Shown in pieces: positions 6,802-14,479 of a stretch of DNA of 16,036 nucleotides (positions are counted from its first letter, which is position 1; each line of letters begins with the position of its first letter). This DNA is from Methanomicrobia archaeon LH_S13 (GTDB taxonomy: Archaea > Halobacteriota > Syntropharchaeia > Alkanophagales > Methanospirareceae). The notes under the pieces are model-generated. The model saw only the letters and a list, made by a program, of their open reading frames with translations. It was not told the DNA's origin and searched no databases. Location of the stretch: NCBI GenBank assembly GCA_023659785.1, contig JAGXOR010000020.1, positions 1 to 16,036 on the forward strand. The letters run 5' to 3'. A program made the translations under genes and the position numbers.

Positions 6802-8838
6802 TTATTCACCTCCTTTTTCTATCTTCACTGCGACATACTTATACTCAGGCATCTTTGAGGGCGGGCCAGCAGAAGGCCCAGTTAAAGCATTTCCCGTGCA
6901 TTCGGCGAAATGCCAGGGTACGAATACCCCCCCTTCCGGCACGTCATCAGTCACTTTTGCAATAGGTCTTATCTCTCCTCTTCTTGATTCCACTACTACC
7001 CGGGCTCTATCTTCAATACCTTTCTCCTTTGCATCTTCCGGATTTATCTCCACAAGTGCTTCTGGAACCTCAAAATTCAACTTCTCCGTCCTCCTTGACA
7101 TTGCTCCAGTATGATAATGGAATAATATTCTGCCCGTGCATAATGCAAGAGGATACTCATCATCTACGGGTTCTGCTGGTGGTTTATACTCCACGACCTG
7201 GAAATGCCCGAGACCGTCGGGAGTCTTGAACTTACCGTCTGCAAACATCGTATCCGTTCCTGGATGGTCTTCTGAAGGACAGGGCCACTGAATTCCACCT
7301 GCCTGTTTTAACCTCTCATAGGTTATCCCGGTGTATGTGGGAACGACTTTTCTTATTTCCTCAAATATCTCCGCCCCAAAGTTGAAGTCGAATTTATCTC
7401 CATATCCCATAAGCTTTGCGAGTTCACAGAAAGGCATCCAATCAGGTTTTGCCTCCTCTGGAGGCTCTACCGCTTTGTTCATAAACTGCACTCTCCTATC
7501 GGTCTCTGTTACTGTTCCCTCCTCCTCTGCCCATGTCTGTGCAGGAAGCACAATATCGGCAAGTTCCGCGGTCTCAGTCATAAACATATCCTGAACGACC
7601 AGGAGGTCTTTATTCTCAAGTAACCCCCGCACGCGGTTTATGTCAGGAGCAGAAACCATTGGGTTCGCTCCCATCATGTATAAAATACTGCATTTCTCTA
7701 TCATATCCATGTAACTCATTCCCTTCTCTGGAGGCAAGCCTTCTACGCCCCACAAAGCCTCAAATTTCTTCGCCCCCTCTTCGCTCACGGGTACAAATCC
7801 AGGATAGAACACCGGAATCGGACCCATATCACCGAATCCTTCCCCATTTATATGTCCTCTCAATGGATTCACACCCGCTCCCGGTCTGCCTTGATTCCCG
7901 GTGAGCAGCGTAAGGTCAGCCAGTGTCTGTATGTTTCCCACGCCCTCTGCATGCTGCGCTTCACCTGCATTATATATGATACAACCCGTTTCCGCTTTCG
8001 CGTATGCCTCCGCAGCTTCACGTATCAGATCACGAGAAACACCCGTTATCTTCTCGAGCTCGCTCATATCCTGTTTGGCTAAGTAATCCTTCAACGCATC
8101 AAAGCCCGAGGTCTTGCTTTCTATGAATTCCTTGTTATCCAATCCTTCTTCTATTATTATCTTCATTAGCGCATTTACCAGAGCGACGTCGGTAGCGGGA
8201 TTAAGTCGAAGATGTATGTCTGCATAATTCTTTACAGTTACGGTCTCCCTCGGGTCTATAACCACCACTGTTGCTCCTTTATCCTTCGCCTTCCTTACCC
8301 TTCGCGCAATCATCGGATACGTCTCGTGTATGTTCACGCCCGCGAGGATAATACAATCTGCTTTCCCTATACTTATCGTTGATGTCTCCATCACTCCTGC
8401 ACCGACGGTGGAAAGCAAAGCAGGAACAGTGGTGGAATGGCAGAACCTCGATGAATTGTCCAAGTTGTTTGTCTTCATCACGCACCTTGCGAACTTCTGC
8501 ACCACGTATAAATCCTCATTTGTCGTCCTTCCTGAGTTTATGAAACCCACTGAACTACCATCTGCATCTTTTAACTTGTCTGCAATTATCTCCAGTACAT
8601 CTTCCCAGGTCGCTTCTCTGAAGCTGCCATTCTCTTTTATTAGCGGCTTCTCTAACCTGCCATCCCCATAGACAAACCCATAAGCATTCTTACCCTTTGG
8701 ACAGTTCTTACCTTCATTCACTGGATGCTCCTTCCATGGCTCTACTCCTACTATCTCACCATCTTTTACCACCAGGTATATCCCACATCCTGTCCCGCAA
8801 TAAGGGCAAATAGTTGGCACATAGTTTAATTCGGTCAT
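6802..8838 (-). CDS. fdhA: Formate dehydrogenase alpha subunit (Mo/W-bis-pterin oxidoreductase)
   Basis: A 678-residue cytoplasmic catalytic subunit with no twin-arginine signal; about 680 is usual. Domains in order: N-terminal [4Fe-4S] site CPYCGTGC with C11, C14, C18, C46; K48, the usual electron-transfer Lys, in CPKG; active-site SSRFCHSTTV with Cys133 (TGC, not selenocysteine) and His134; pterin-binding regions including INSGRTTNEDLY, MGANPMVSAPD and LPAQTWAEEEGTVTETDRR; C-terminal molydopterin-binding barrel from about residue 570 with FHYHTGAMSRRT. These fit formate dehydrogenase better than nitrate reductase or FwdB, which is shorter. It starts one base after the mvhD stop, with GGAGGTAAAAG upstream. 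With MvhD and FdhB it would pass electrons from formate (or the reverse) to F420 and to HdrA. Substrate is by homology. In an anaerobic methanotroph the physiological direction could be formate production. Confidence 0.9.
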   Translation of the reverse strand: MTELNYVPTICPYCGTGCGIYLVVKDGEIVGVEPWKEHPVNEGKNCPKGKNAYGFVYGDGRLEKPLIKENGSFREATWEDVLEIIADKLKDADGSSVGFINSGRTTNEDLYVVQKFARCVMKTNNLDNSSRFCHSTTVPALLSTVGAGVMETSTISIGKADCIILAGVNIHETYPMIARRVRKAKDKGATVVVIDPRETVTVKNYADIHLRLNPATDVALVNALMKIIIEEGLDNKEFIESKTSGFDALKDYLAKQDMSELEKITGVSRDLIREAAEAYAKAETGCIIYNAGEAQHAEGVGNIQTLADLTLLTGNQGRPGAGVNPLRGHINGEGFGDMGPIPVFYPGFVPVSEEGAKKFEALWGVEGLPPEKGMSYMDMIEKCSILYMMGANPMVSAPDINRVRGLLENKDLLVVQDMFMTETAELADIVLPAQTWAEEEGTVTETDRRVQFMNKAVEPPEEAKPDWMPFCELAKLMGYGDKFDFNFGAEIFEEIRKVVPTYTGITYERLKQAGGIQWPCPSEDHPGTDTMFADGKFKTPDGLGHFQVVEYKPPAEPVDDEYPLALCTGRILFHYHTGAMSRRTEKLNFEVPEALVEINPEDAKEKGIEDRARVVVESRRGEIRPIAKVTDDVPEGGVFVPWHFAECTGNALTGPSAGPPSKMPEYKYVAVKIEKGGE

Positions 8839-8839
8839 T

Positions 8840-9304
8840 TTACTCTTTTACCTCCTTCTTAGTTCCCGCAGGATTAAAAGGGCCTGGTCCGAGTTCTTTT
8901 ATCTCTTCTATAAATCCTTTCATCGTAGCTGCAAATTTTAGACCCTCTGCGGCAGAAATCCATTCCATTCGAACTCTCCTTGGGTCTATACCTGCGGTTT
9001 CAAGCAATTTCTTCGTCATCGAATACCTTCTCCTCGCATATAAGTTCCCTGTTATATAATGGCACTCACCTGGATGACACCCTCCGATGAAAACACCATC
9101 CGCTCCCCTTAAAAGAGTCTTCAGCACAAATAAAGGGTCCACTCTACTGCTACACATCAGCCTTATCAACCTTATGTTCGCAGGATATTTCATCCTTGAT
9201 GTCCCTGCAAGGTCTGCAGCTGCGTAAGTACACCAGTTACAGGTGAAACCGATTATTTTCGGTTCGAATCCATCTGTCTTTATCTCTCTCTCTTCTTCTC
9301 CCAT
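8840..9304 (-). CDS. mvhD: MvhD/HdrA-linking [2Fe-2S] protein
   Basis: A 154-residue MvhD-family protein (delta subunit of F420-non-reducing hydrogenase). It carries the [2Fe-2S] cluster that bridges an electron donor to HdrA. Conserved cysteines are C22 and C25 (FTCNWC), C51 (LMCSSRVDP), C76 and C81 (GGCHPGECHY), and the helix RMEWISAAEG is also conserved. It is first in the leftward operon, with AAGGAGGGG before its ATG. There is no MvhA or MvhG here, so FdhAB must be the donor module, as in known Fdh-Hdr supercomplexes. The divergent hdrA pair next door supplies the expected partner. Confidence 0.92.
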   Translation of the reverse strand: MGEEEREIKTDGFEPKIIGFTCNWCTYAAADLAGTSRMKYPANIRLIRLMCSSRVDPLFVLKTLLRGADGVFIGGCHPGECHYITGNLYARRRYSMTKKLLETAGIDPRRVRMEWISAAEGLKFAATMKGFIEEIKELGPGPFNPAGTKKEVKE

Positions 9305-9340
9305 TTTTCCCCTCCTTTTTAGCTTTTTATTTTTGCTACT

Positions 9341-9348
9341 ATAAATAT
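9341..9348 (-). promoter_or_regulatory. TATA box of the mvhD-fdhA-fdhB operon
   Basis: On the minus strand the sequence reads GGAAAATATTTATAG, an A-rich BRE-like stretch followed by a TATA box, about 40 bases before the mvhD ATG. Transcription would begin near 9320, leaving a short leader with AAGGAGGGG. Pattern recognition only. Confidence 0.55.
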
Positions 9349-9414
9349 TTTCCGTTTTTTTCTGATATATGCAATATAAATTTTGAAATGCAGGAAAGAG
9401 AAAAAAACAAAAAA

Positions 9415-9422
9415 TTTATATA
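9415..9422 (+). promoter_or_regulatory. TATA box of the hdrA2-hdrA3 operon
   Basis: TTTATATA preceded by a purine/A-rich BRE-like stretch (AAAAAAACAAAAAA) lies 38 bases before the hdrA2 ATG. The predicted start near 9443-9446 gives a leader of only about 15 bases that contains GAGGTGA (9446-9452). The divergent operon's TATA box is about 70 bases away, so both could be controlled from one AT-rich region. Confidence 0.6.
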
Positions 9423-9459
9423 CTGTGAAAACTAAAAATCGCTATGAGGTGAAAAAGGT

Positions 9460-11043
9460 ATGGTAACAGAAGAAATAGAGAAGAGGCTGGAAGAGATAAA
9501 AAGCACAATTGCAAAGGAATCAACCTCAGAGTCAGTAGAGGCGAGAGAGGTGAATATCACCCCAGAAGTATTAATAATAGGAGGGGGAATAACAGGGATG
9601 TATGCTGCGTTGGATGTAGCAGATGCGGGATTCAAGGTACATCTGGTGGAGAGAAGTCCTACTATTGGTGGGCACATGGCTCAACTTGATAAAACTTTCC
9701 CTACACTTGACTGCTCTGACTGTATTATAACACCGAGAATGGTAGATGTAGGGGCTCATCCAAACATAGACCTGATGACTTGCTCAGAGGTAGTAGAGGT
9801 AAAAGGTAGTGTTGGTAATTTTGAAGTAAAAGTGAAGAGAAGGGCAACTTATGTGGATGCGACTTCGTGTACGGGATGCGATTTATGTGCTCAGGCATGC
9901 AGATTGAAGAACAGATTCCCAAACGAATTTGACCAGGGATTGCTGAAGCGAGCTCCTGTCTATATACCTTTCGCATACGGAATCCCGCCTGTTTATACTA
10001 TTGATCCGAACCAGTGTTTGATGGTAAGCCGCGGTAAATGTGGAAAAGCAACACTTGATTCATCGAGGGAAGCGAGGAAGAAGAAGGAAGCAGGGGAAGA
10101 GGTAACAGATAAAGAAGCTCCTCCTTGCATGGTAGCTTGTGGACCAAACTCAATAGATTTCGATATGAAAGAAAGGACAGTGAATTTAAAGGTAGGAACT
10201 ATTATAGTTTCCACCGGTTACGATATCATACCTCCGGATGTTCAGCCAGAATTCAAGTATGGTGTATACCCAAATGTAATTCATGGATTTGAGTTTGAAC
10301 GCTACTCCTGTGCAAGTGGTCCAACAGAGGGAAAGGTAATAAATCCTGCAAACGGGAAAGAGCCAAAGACAGCGGTTTTCATCCATTGTGTTGGGTCAAG
10401 GAACAAGCAAACAGGATATGAATACTGCTCTCGCGTATGTTGCATGTATTTAGCGAAACAAGCACATCTGCTATTGGAGAAACTCCCTGATTGTAAGATA
10501 TATGTGCTATATCAAGATATAAGGGCATTTGGAAAAGCGTTTGAGGAGTTCTATGACCGCGTGAAAGCCGAAGGAATCAATTACATAAGAGGATTAGCGG
10601 GAGAGATATATAAGACAGCGGGAAGTGATACAGTAAGGGTGAGAGGAGAAGATACAATGCTTGGCGAACCTTTTGAGATAGAAGCAGACTTAGTAGTCCT
10701 TGGAGTAGGATTGAGACCAAGTGATGGAGTAGAAGAGGTAACGAAGGTTCTAAATCTCCCCAGGGATGACCTTGAGGGAATATCTAATGATAAGTTCTTT
10801 GCAGAAGCTCAGGCAAAGTTAAGACCTATTGAAACAGGAATAGAAGGTGTATACATTGCTGGATGCTGTCAGGGTCCCAAGGACATACCCGATTCCGTTG
10901 CACAGGGTAAAGCAGCAGCTGCTGCTTCTATTGCATTAATAGCTCAAGGGAAAGCGAAAATAGAACCTGCAATATTAGAGATGAAGGAGGATTTGATTGC
11001 TAGCTCAAACTCATTAACTGAGCTTAGTGAGAAGATAAGGTAA
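9460..11043 (+). CDS. hdrA: HdrA paralogue lacking the N-terminal and C-terminal ferredoxin domains (HdrA2)
   Basis: A 527-residue flavin subunit of the HdrA family. It begins with about 35 charged residues and goes straight to the FAD Rossmann motif GGGITG (41-46); the usual N-terminal cysteine domain of about 120 residues is absent. It keeps TLDCSDC (C85, C88), the inserted-ferredoxin motif CTGCDLCAQAC, the CVGSR...YCSRVCCMY region and the final FAD contact (AGCCQGPKDIPD). It stops before the two C-terminal [4Fe-4S] clusters. In the second inserted cluster the cysteines are widely spaced, with about 28 residues between KCG and PPCMVAC. GAGGTGA precedes the ATG. The next gene has the domains missing here and lacks the DCSDC pair, so I infer an obligate HdrA2/HdrA3 heterodimer receiving electrons from MvhD-FdhAB. 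Confidence 0.9.
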   Translation: MVTEEIEKRLEEIKSTIAKESTSESVEAREVNITPEVLIIGGGITGMYAALDVADAGFKVHLVERSPTIGGHMAQLDKTFPTLDCSDCIITPRMVDVGAHPNIDLMTCSEVVEVKGSVGNFEVKVKRRATYVDATSCTGCDLCAQACRLKNRFPNEFDQGLLKRAPVYIPFAYGIPPVYTIDPNQCLMVSRGKCGKATLDSSREARKKKEAGEEVTDKEAPPCMVACGPNSIDFDMKERTVNLKVGTIIVSTGYDIIPPDVQPEFKYGVYPNVIHGFEFERYSCASGPTEGKVINPANGKEPKTAVFIHCVGSRNKQTGYEYCSRVCCMYLAKQAHLLLEKLPDCKIYVLYQDIRAFGKAFEEFYDRVKAEGINYIRGLAGEIYKTAGSDTVRVRGEDTMLGEPFEIEADLVVLGVGLRPSDGVEEVTKVLNLPRDDLEGISNDKFFAEAQAKLRPIETGIEGVYIAGCCQGPKDIPDSVAQGKAAAAASIALIAQGKAKIEPAILEMKEDLIASSNSLTELSEKIR

Positions 11044-11061
11044 GGAGGTGAAAAAAAGGAT

Positions 11062-13107
11062 ATGGCAGAAGAGGAAAAAGGAAAAGAAGGAATGGAGATA
11101 GAGAAACCGAGAATTGGCGTTTATGTGTGCCATTGTGGGATAAACATTGCATTGACGGTGGATGTGGAGGCGGTAAGGGATTTTGCAGCAACGTTGCCTA
11201 ACGTGGCGCTCTCTCGTGACTTCATGTATATGTGTTCAGACCCGGGGCAGAAATTGATAAAGAAGGACATCGAGGATGGGAAGATCAATCACGTAATAGT
11301 GGCTTCTTGTTCGCCACGAATGCACGAGCCAACGTTCAGAAAGACATGTGTGGACGCTGGAGTTAACCCTTACTACTATGAGATGGCGAATATAAGGGAA
11401 CAATGCAGTTGGACATGGGACGATAAGGAAGCAAACACGAGAAAAGCGAAGGACTTGGTAGCGAGCGCAGTTGCAAGGTCGAACCTGTTAGAGGCATTAG
11501 AATACCCGAAGGTGGTAGATGTCGTTCCAGAGGCGTTAGTGATAGGGGGAGGGATAACAGGGATGTATGCTGCATTGGATATAGCAAATGCGGGATATAA
11601 GGTGCATCTGGTGGAGAAAAAGCCTTCTATTGGTGGACATGCGGCTCAACTCAACAAGACTTTTCCAACGCTTGATTCTGCTACTTCTATTGTAACTCCG
11701 AGAATGATTGATGTAGGTGCTCATCCTAACATAGATCTTTTGACTTATTCTGAATTAGAGGATTTAGGCGGCTATTTAGGTAATTTTGACGTGAAGGTGA
11801 AGAGGAAGGCAAGATACGTAGATGAGGCTAAGTGCACGGGATGCAATTTATGTGCAGAAGCATGTCCAGTAAAGGATGTAGAAAGTGAATTCGACGAGGA
11901 CTTGGGTAAGCGGAGTGCTGCCTACATACCTTTCCCTTATGCAGTCCCCCCAGTTTATACCATTGATGCAGAGCATTGTGCTTTAATAAAAGAGGGAAAA
12001 TGTGGAAATGCAACGCTTGAAACCATCAGGGAAGGTAAGGAAAGGACTCCTTGCATGGAAGTGTGCGAGCCAGGGGCAATAGATTTCGAGAAGGGTGATG
12101 AAACGGTGGAGTTGAAGGTAGGAACGATTATAGTTGCAACTGGTTATGACATTATACCCCCAGAGGTTCAGCCAGAATTCAAGTGTGAATATCCTAATGT
12201 AATTACTGGATTACAGTTTGAGCGTCTGTCTTCCCCGAGTGGTCCTACGGGTGGAAAGATAGAGATAAACGGAAAAGAGCCAAAGTCAGCGGTTTTCATC
12301 CATTGTGTTGGCTCAAGGAATAAGCAAACAGGATACGAATACTGCTCTCGCGTTTGCTGCATGTATTTAATTAAGCAGCAACATATACTCCATGAGAAAG
12401 TCCCTGATTGTAATATATACGATCTGTATCAAGATATAAGGACATTTGGGAAAGGATACGAGGAATTCTACGACCAAGTGAAGACCGAAGGTATGAACTT
12501 CATAAGAACATTAGCAGGGGAGATATACAAAAAACCAGGCAGTGATAAGGTAGTAGTGAGAGGAGAAGATACGAATATTGGAGAGCCTTTTGAGTTAGAA
12601 GTGGACTTGGTAGTCCTTGGAGTGGGTTTGAAACCAGCTGATGGCATTGAAGATGTAGTGAAGAAAACAAAACTAGCTCAATCCGAGGATAAATTCTTCT
12701 TAGAAGCTCACCCAAAGCTCAGACCTATTGATACTACAACAGATGGTATATACGTTGTTGGATGCTGTCAGAGTCCTAAAGATATACCAGATAGCATTGC
12801 ACAAGGAAGAGCAGGAGCTTCTGCCTCTCTTACCTATTTAGTCAAGGGTAGAGGAGAAATAGAAGCGGCAATAGCAGAGATAGACGAGGATATTTGCACC
12901 GGATGCAGGCAGTGTGAAGAAGTTTGTCCCTTTGGCACTCTTGAGCTTGACGAGGAGAAGGGGGTGATGACCGTTAATGAAGTGCTTTGCAAGGGCTGTG
13001 GTGCTTGTGCAGCAACATGTCCTTCAGGGGCAGTAGCAATGAGGCATTACAGGGATAGCCAGGTATACGCACAGGTAGAGGCGCTGACAGAAGTATTGGC
13101 AAGTTAA
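11062..13107 (+). CDS. hdrA: Full-length HdrA paralogue lacking the DCSxC cysteines (HdrA3)
   Basis: A 681-residue HdrA with standard layout: N-terminal domain (VCHC at C23 and C25, MCSDPGQ, ASCSPRMHE, EQCSW), FAD motif GGGITG (162-167), inserted ferredoxin CTGCNLCAEACPV, YCSRVCCMY region, and two C-terminal [4Fe-4S] clusters (C612/615/618/622 and C643/646/649/653). The pair normally found in TLDCSAC is replaced: the sequence is TLDSATS, with Ser206 and Ser209. The second inserted cluster also has enlarged spacing (KCG, about 15 residues, then PCMEVC). It follows hdrA2 by 18 bases containing TAAGGAGGTGA, so the two are co-transcribed and translated at similar levels. Long stretches are nearly identical to hdrA2 at the DNA level, indicating a recent tandem duplication or gene conversion. 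Likely role: the ferredoxin-facing half of a bifurcating HdrA dimer. Confidence 0.92.
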   Translation: MAEEEKGKEGMEIEKPRIGVYVCHCGINIALTVDVEAVRDFAATLPNVALSRDFMYMCSDPGQKLIKKDIEDGKINHVIVASCSPRMHEPTFRKTCVDAGVNPYYYEMANIREQCSWTWDDKEANTRKAKDLVASAVARSNLLEALEYPKVVDVVPEALVIGGGITGMYAALDIANAGYKVHLVEKKPSIGGHAAQLNKTFPTLDSATSIVTPRMIDVGAHPNIDLLTYSELEDLGGYLGNFDVKVKRKARYVDEAKCTGCNLCAEACPVKDVESEFDEDLGKRSAAYIPFPYAVPPVYTIDAEHCALIKEGKCGNATLETIREGKERTPCMEVCEPGAIDFEKGDETVELKVGTIIVATGYDIIPPEVQPEFKCEYPNVITGLQFERLSSPSGPTGGKIEINGKEPKSAVFIHCVGSRNKQTGYEYCSRVCCMYLIKQQHILHEKVPDCNIYDLYQDIRTFGKGYEEFYDQVKTEGMNFIRTLAGEIYKKPGSDKVVVRGEDTNIGEPFELEVDLVVLGVGLKPADGIEDVVKKTKLAQSEDKFFLEAHPKLRPIDTTTDGIYVVGCCQSPKDIPDSIAQGRAGASASLTYLVKGRGEIEAAIAEIDEDICTGCRQCEEVCPFGTLELDEEKGVMTVNEVLCKGCGACAATCPSGAVAMRHYRDSQVYAQVEALTEVLAS

Positions 13108-13126
13108 AGGATGAAGGGGTACCAAG

Positions 13127-13171
13127 GAGTGCCGGAGAGATCCTGTTTTCGGCACTACTTAATTTTTTTTT
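13127..13171 (+). terminator. Hairpin plus T9 terminator after hdrA3
   Basis: GTGCCG (13129-13134) pairs perfectly with CGGCAC (13150-13155) and can extend by a wobble and an A-T pair. A run of nine T follows at 13163-13171. It lies 20 bases after the hdrA3 stop and separates the operon from the DUF460 gene. Confidence 0.65.
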
Positions 13172-13201
13172 CCTTATTGCATTGAGATAAAAGATAAATA
13201 G

Positions 13202-14479
13202 ATGGCATATTCAGCCGTAAGACGAAAATACACCTTCGTTGGCATAGACCCGGGCACTACGGTAGGAGTAGCCATAATTGACCTTGATGGAAAGCCAATA
13301 GAAGTGTTCAGCTCAAAAAATTATTCGTTCTCAGATATGATAGAACGGATAATATCACGTGGAAAGCCCTTGATAGTGGCATCGGACGTTACACCCACGC
13401 CTTCAACGGTAAAAAGGATAAGCCGCATTTTCTCTTCCCCTGTTCACGAATTAGCTGAATCGCTGTCAACGGAAGAGAAAGTCGCATTGACAAAAGGTAA
13501 GGGATACAAATATAACAATGTGCATGAGCGTGACGCATTAGCCGCCTGCGTTAATGCGTTCCAGCGGTATAAGAAGAAATTATCGCAGGTGCACAGGAAA
13601 ACACCGCCGAGCGTGGACGTGGAAGAAGTAAAAGTGATGATGATTAAAGGCGTGCCCATAAGTGATGCGATAGACCGATTAATTCGTGCTAAAGAGGATA
13701 AAGAGAGGGATACAAAAGAGGAAAAGCCAGAGCAGGAGCAGGAAGAGAGTAAGGGCAGTGAAGAAGGAGAAAGCGAAAATGAGCTTAGATTACGCAGGAT
13801 TATGAAAGGTAAAGACGAGAAAATAGGAAAGATGAAGGAGCTCTTAACGGCGCTAAAGACAAGGTTGGAGGAAAAAGAATTTGAAATAAAAAATTTACAT
13901 GCCAGGCTCGATTCTGCACGGTCAGCGAGAAGGCGAGGGATAGAAGAGACGGAGGAGATAAGTCGTAGGGATAAGGAGATAAAAATGCTGAGAGAGGAAG
14001 TAAAAGCGAGAGCGGGGGAGAATGTGGAACTGAGGAAGATCATAGAAGGGCTAAAAGGAAAAAGAGAAGTGAAGGTGAAGGGAGGGAAACGGATAAAAAT
14101 GATACGATTTTTCAGTCGGAATGCAATATTGGACATGGATAGGAAATACGGGTTAAAAAGAGGAGATGTTGTTTTCCTTGAAGACGGCAGTGGAGGAGGA
14201 GCAAGTACAGCGGAATTATTGGCGAAGAAAGGCGTTGCTGTGGTAGTATACGATAAAGAGCTGTCACATTTCGCGGCTGATAAGCTCTTTGAATTTGATA
14301 TTCCCGCTTTTTCTACCAATGAAATACCATTGCTTTTAAAAGAGGAAAGAGAGGGCAAAGGCGATTTAGCTTTTGTGGATGAACGATTGCTGAATGAAAA
14401 GGTAAGGGAGAGAAAGAGGGAAAGGGAAAAGAAGGAAAAGAAAATTAGTTATTTTTGCGCTTTGAGCAATCTTATGTAA
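13202..14479 (+). CDS. DUF460 family protein (predicted RNase H-fold nuclease), short form
   Basis: A 425-residue member of an archaea-specific family (COG2433-like). The RNase H/RuvC-like fold begins almost at the N-terminus: VGIDPGTTVGVAI with D16, then VASDVTPTP with D62, then NNVHERDALAA with E110 and D112, giving a plausible acidic metal-binding set. A charged Glu/Lys region (about 160-185) and a long coiled coil (about 200-285) follow, then a C-terminal domain with VFLEDGSGGGASTAELLAKKGVAVVVYD. Relatives I recall are near 600-650 residues with an extra N-terminal domain, which is absent here. Upstream sequence to the hdrA3 stop has no room for it. Role unknown; nucleic-acid cleavage or repair is inferred from the fold. 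The last ~10 residues (SYFCALSNLM) lie on the strand opposite the end of the methyltransferase gene and look unconserved. There is no clear Shine-Dalgarno, so it may be leaderless. Confidence 0.85.
   Translation: MAYSAVRRKYTFVGIDPGTTVGVAIIDLDGKPIEVFSSKNYSFSDMIERIISRGKPLIVASDVTPTPSTVKRISRIFSSPVHELAESLSTEEKVALTKGKGYKYNNVHERDALAACVNAFQRYKKKLSQVHRKTPPSVDVEEVKVMMIKGVPISDAIDRLIRAKEDKERDTKEEKPEQEQEESKGSEEGESENELRLRRIMKGKDEKIGKMKELLTALKTRLEEKEFEIKNLHARLDSARSARRRGIEETEEISRRDKEIKMLREEVKARAGENVELRKIIEGLKGKREVKVKGGKRIKMIRFFSRNAILDMDRKYGLKRGDVVFLEDGSGGGASTAELLAKKGVAVVVYDKELSHFAADKLFEFDIPAFSTNEIPLLLKEEREGKGDLAFVDERLLNEKVRERKREREKKEKKISYFCALSNLM

Noticed and set aside
8440..8442. Selenocysteine in FdhA or HdrA
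   Set aside because: The FdhA active-site codon is TGC, and HdrA positions that are Sec in some methanogens are TGC or Ser codons. No in-frame TGA interrupts these genes.
13444..14358. Minus-strand open frame (304 codons) opposite the DUF460 gene
   Set aside because: Its Ser/Leu/Phe-rich composition is the mirror of the Glu/Lys coiled coil on the other strand. It has no ribosome binding site or recognisable motif.
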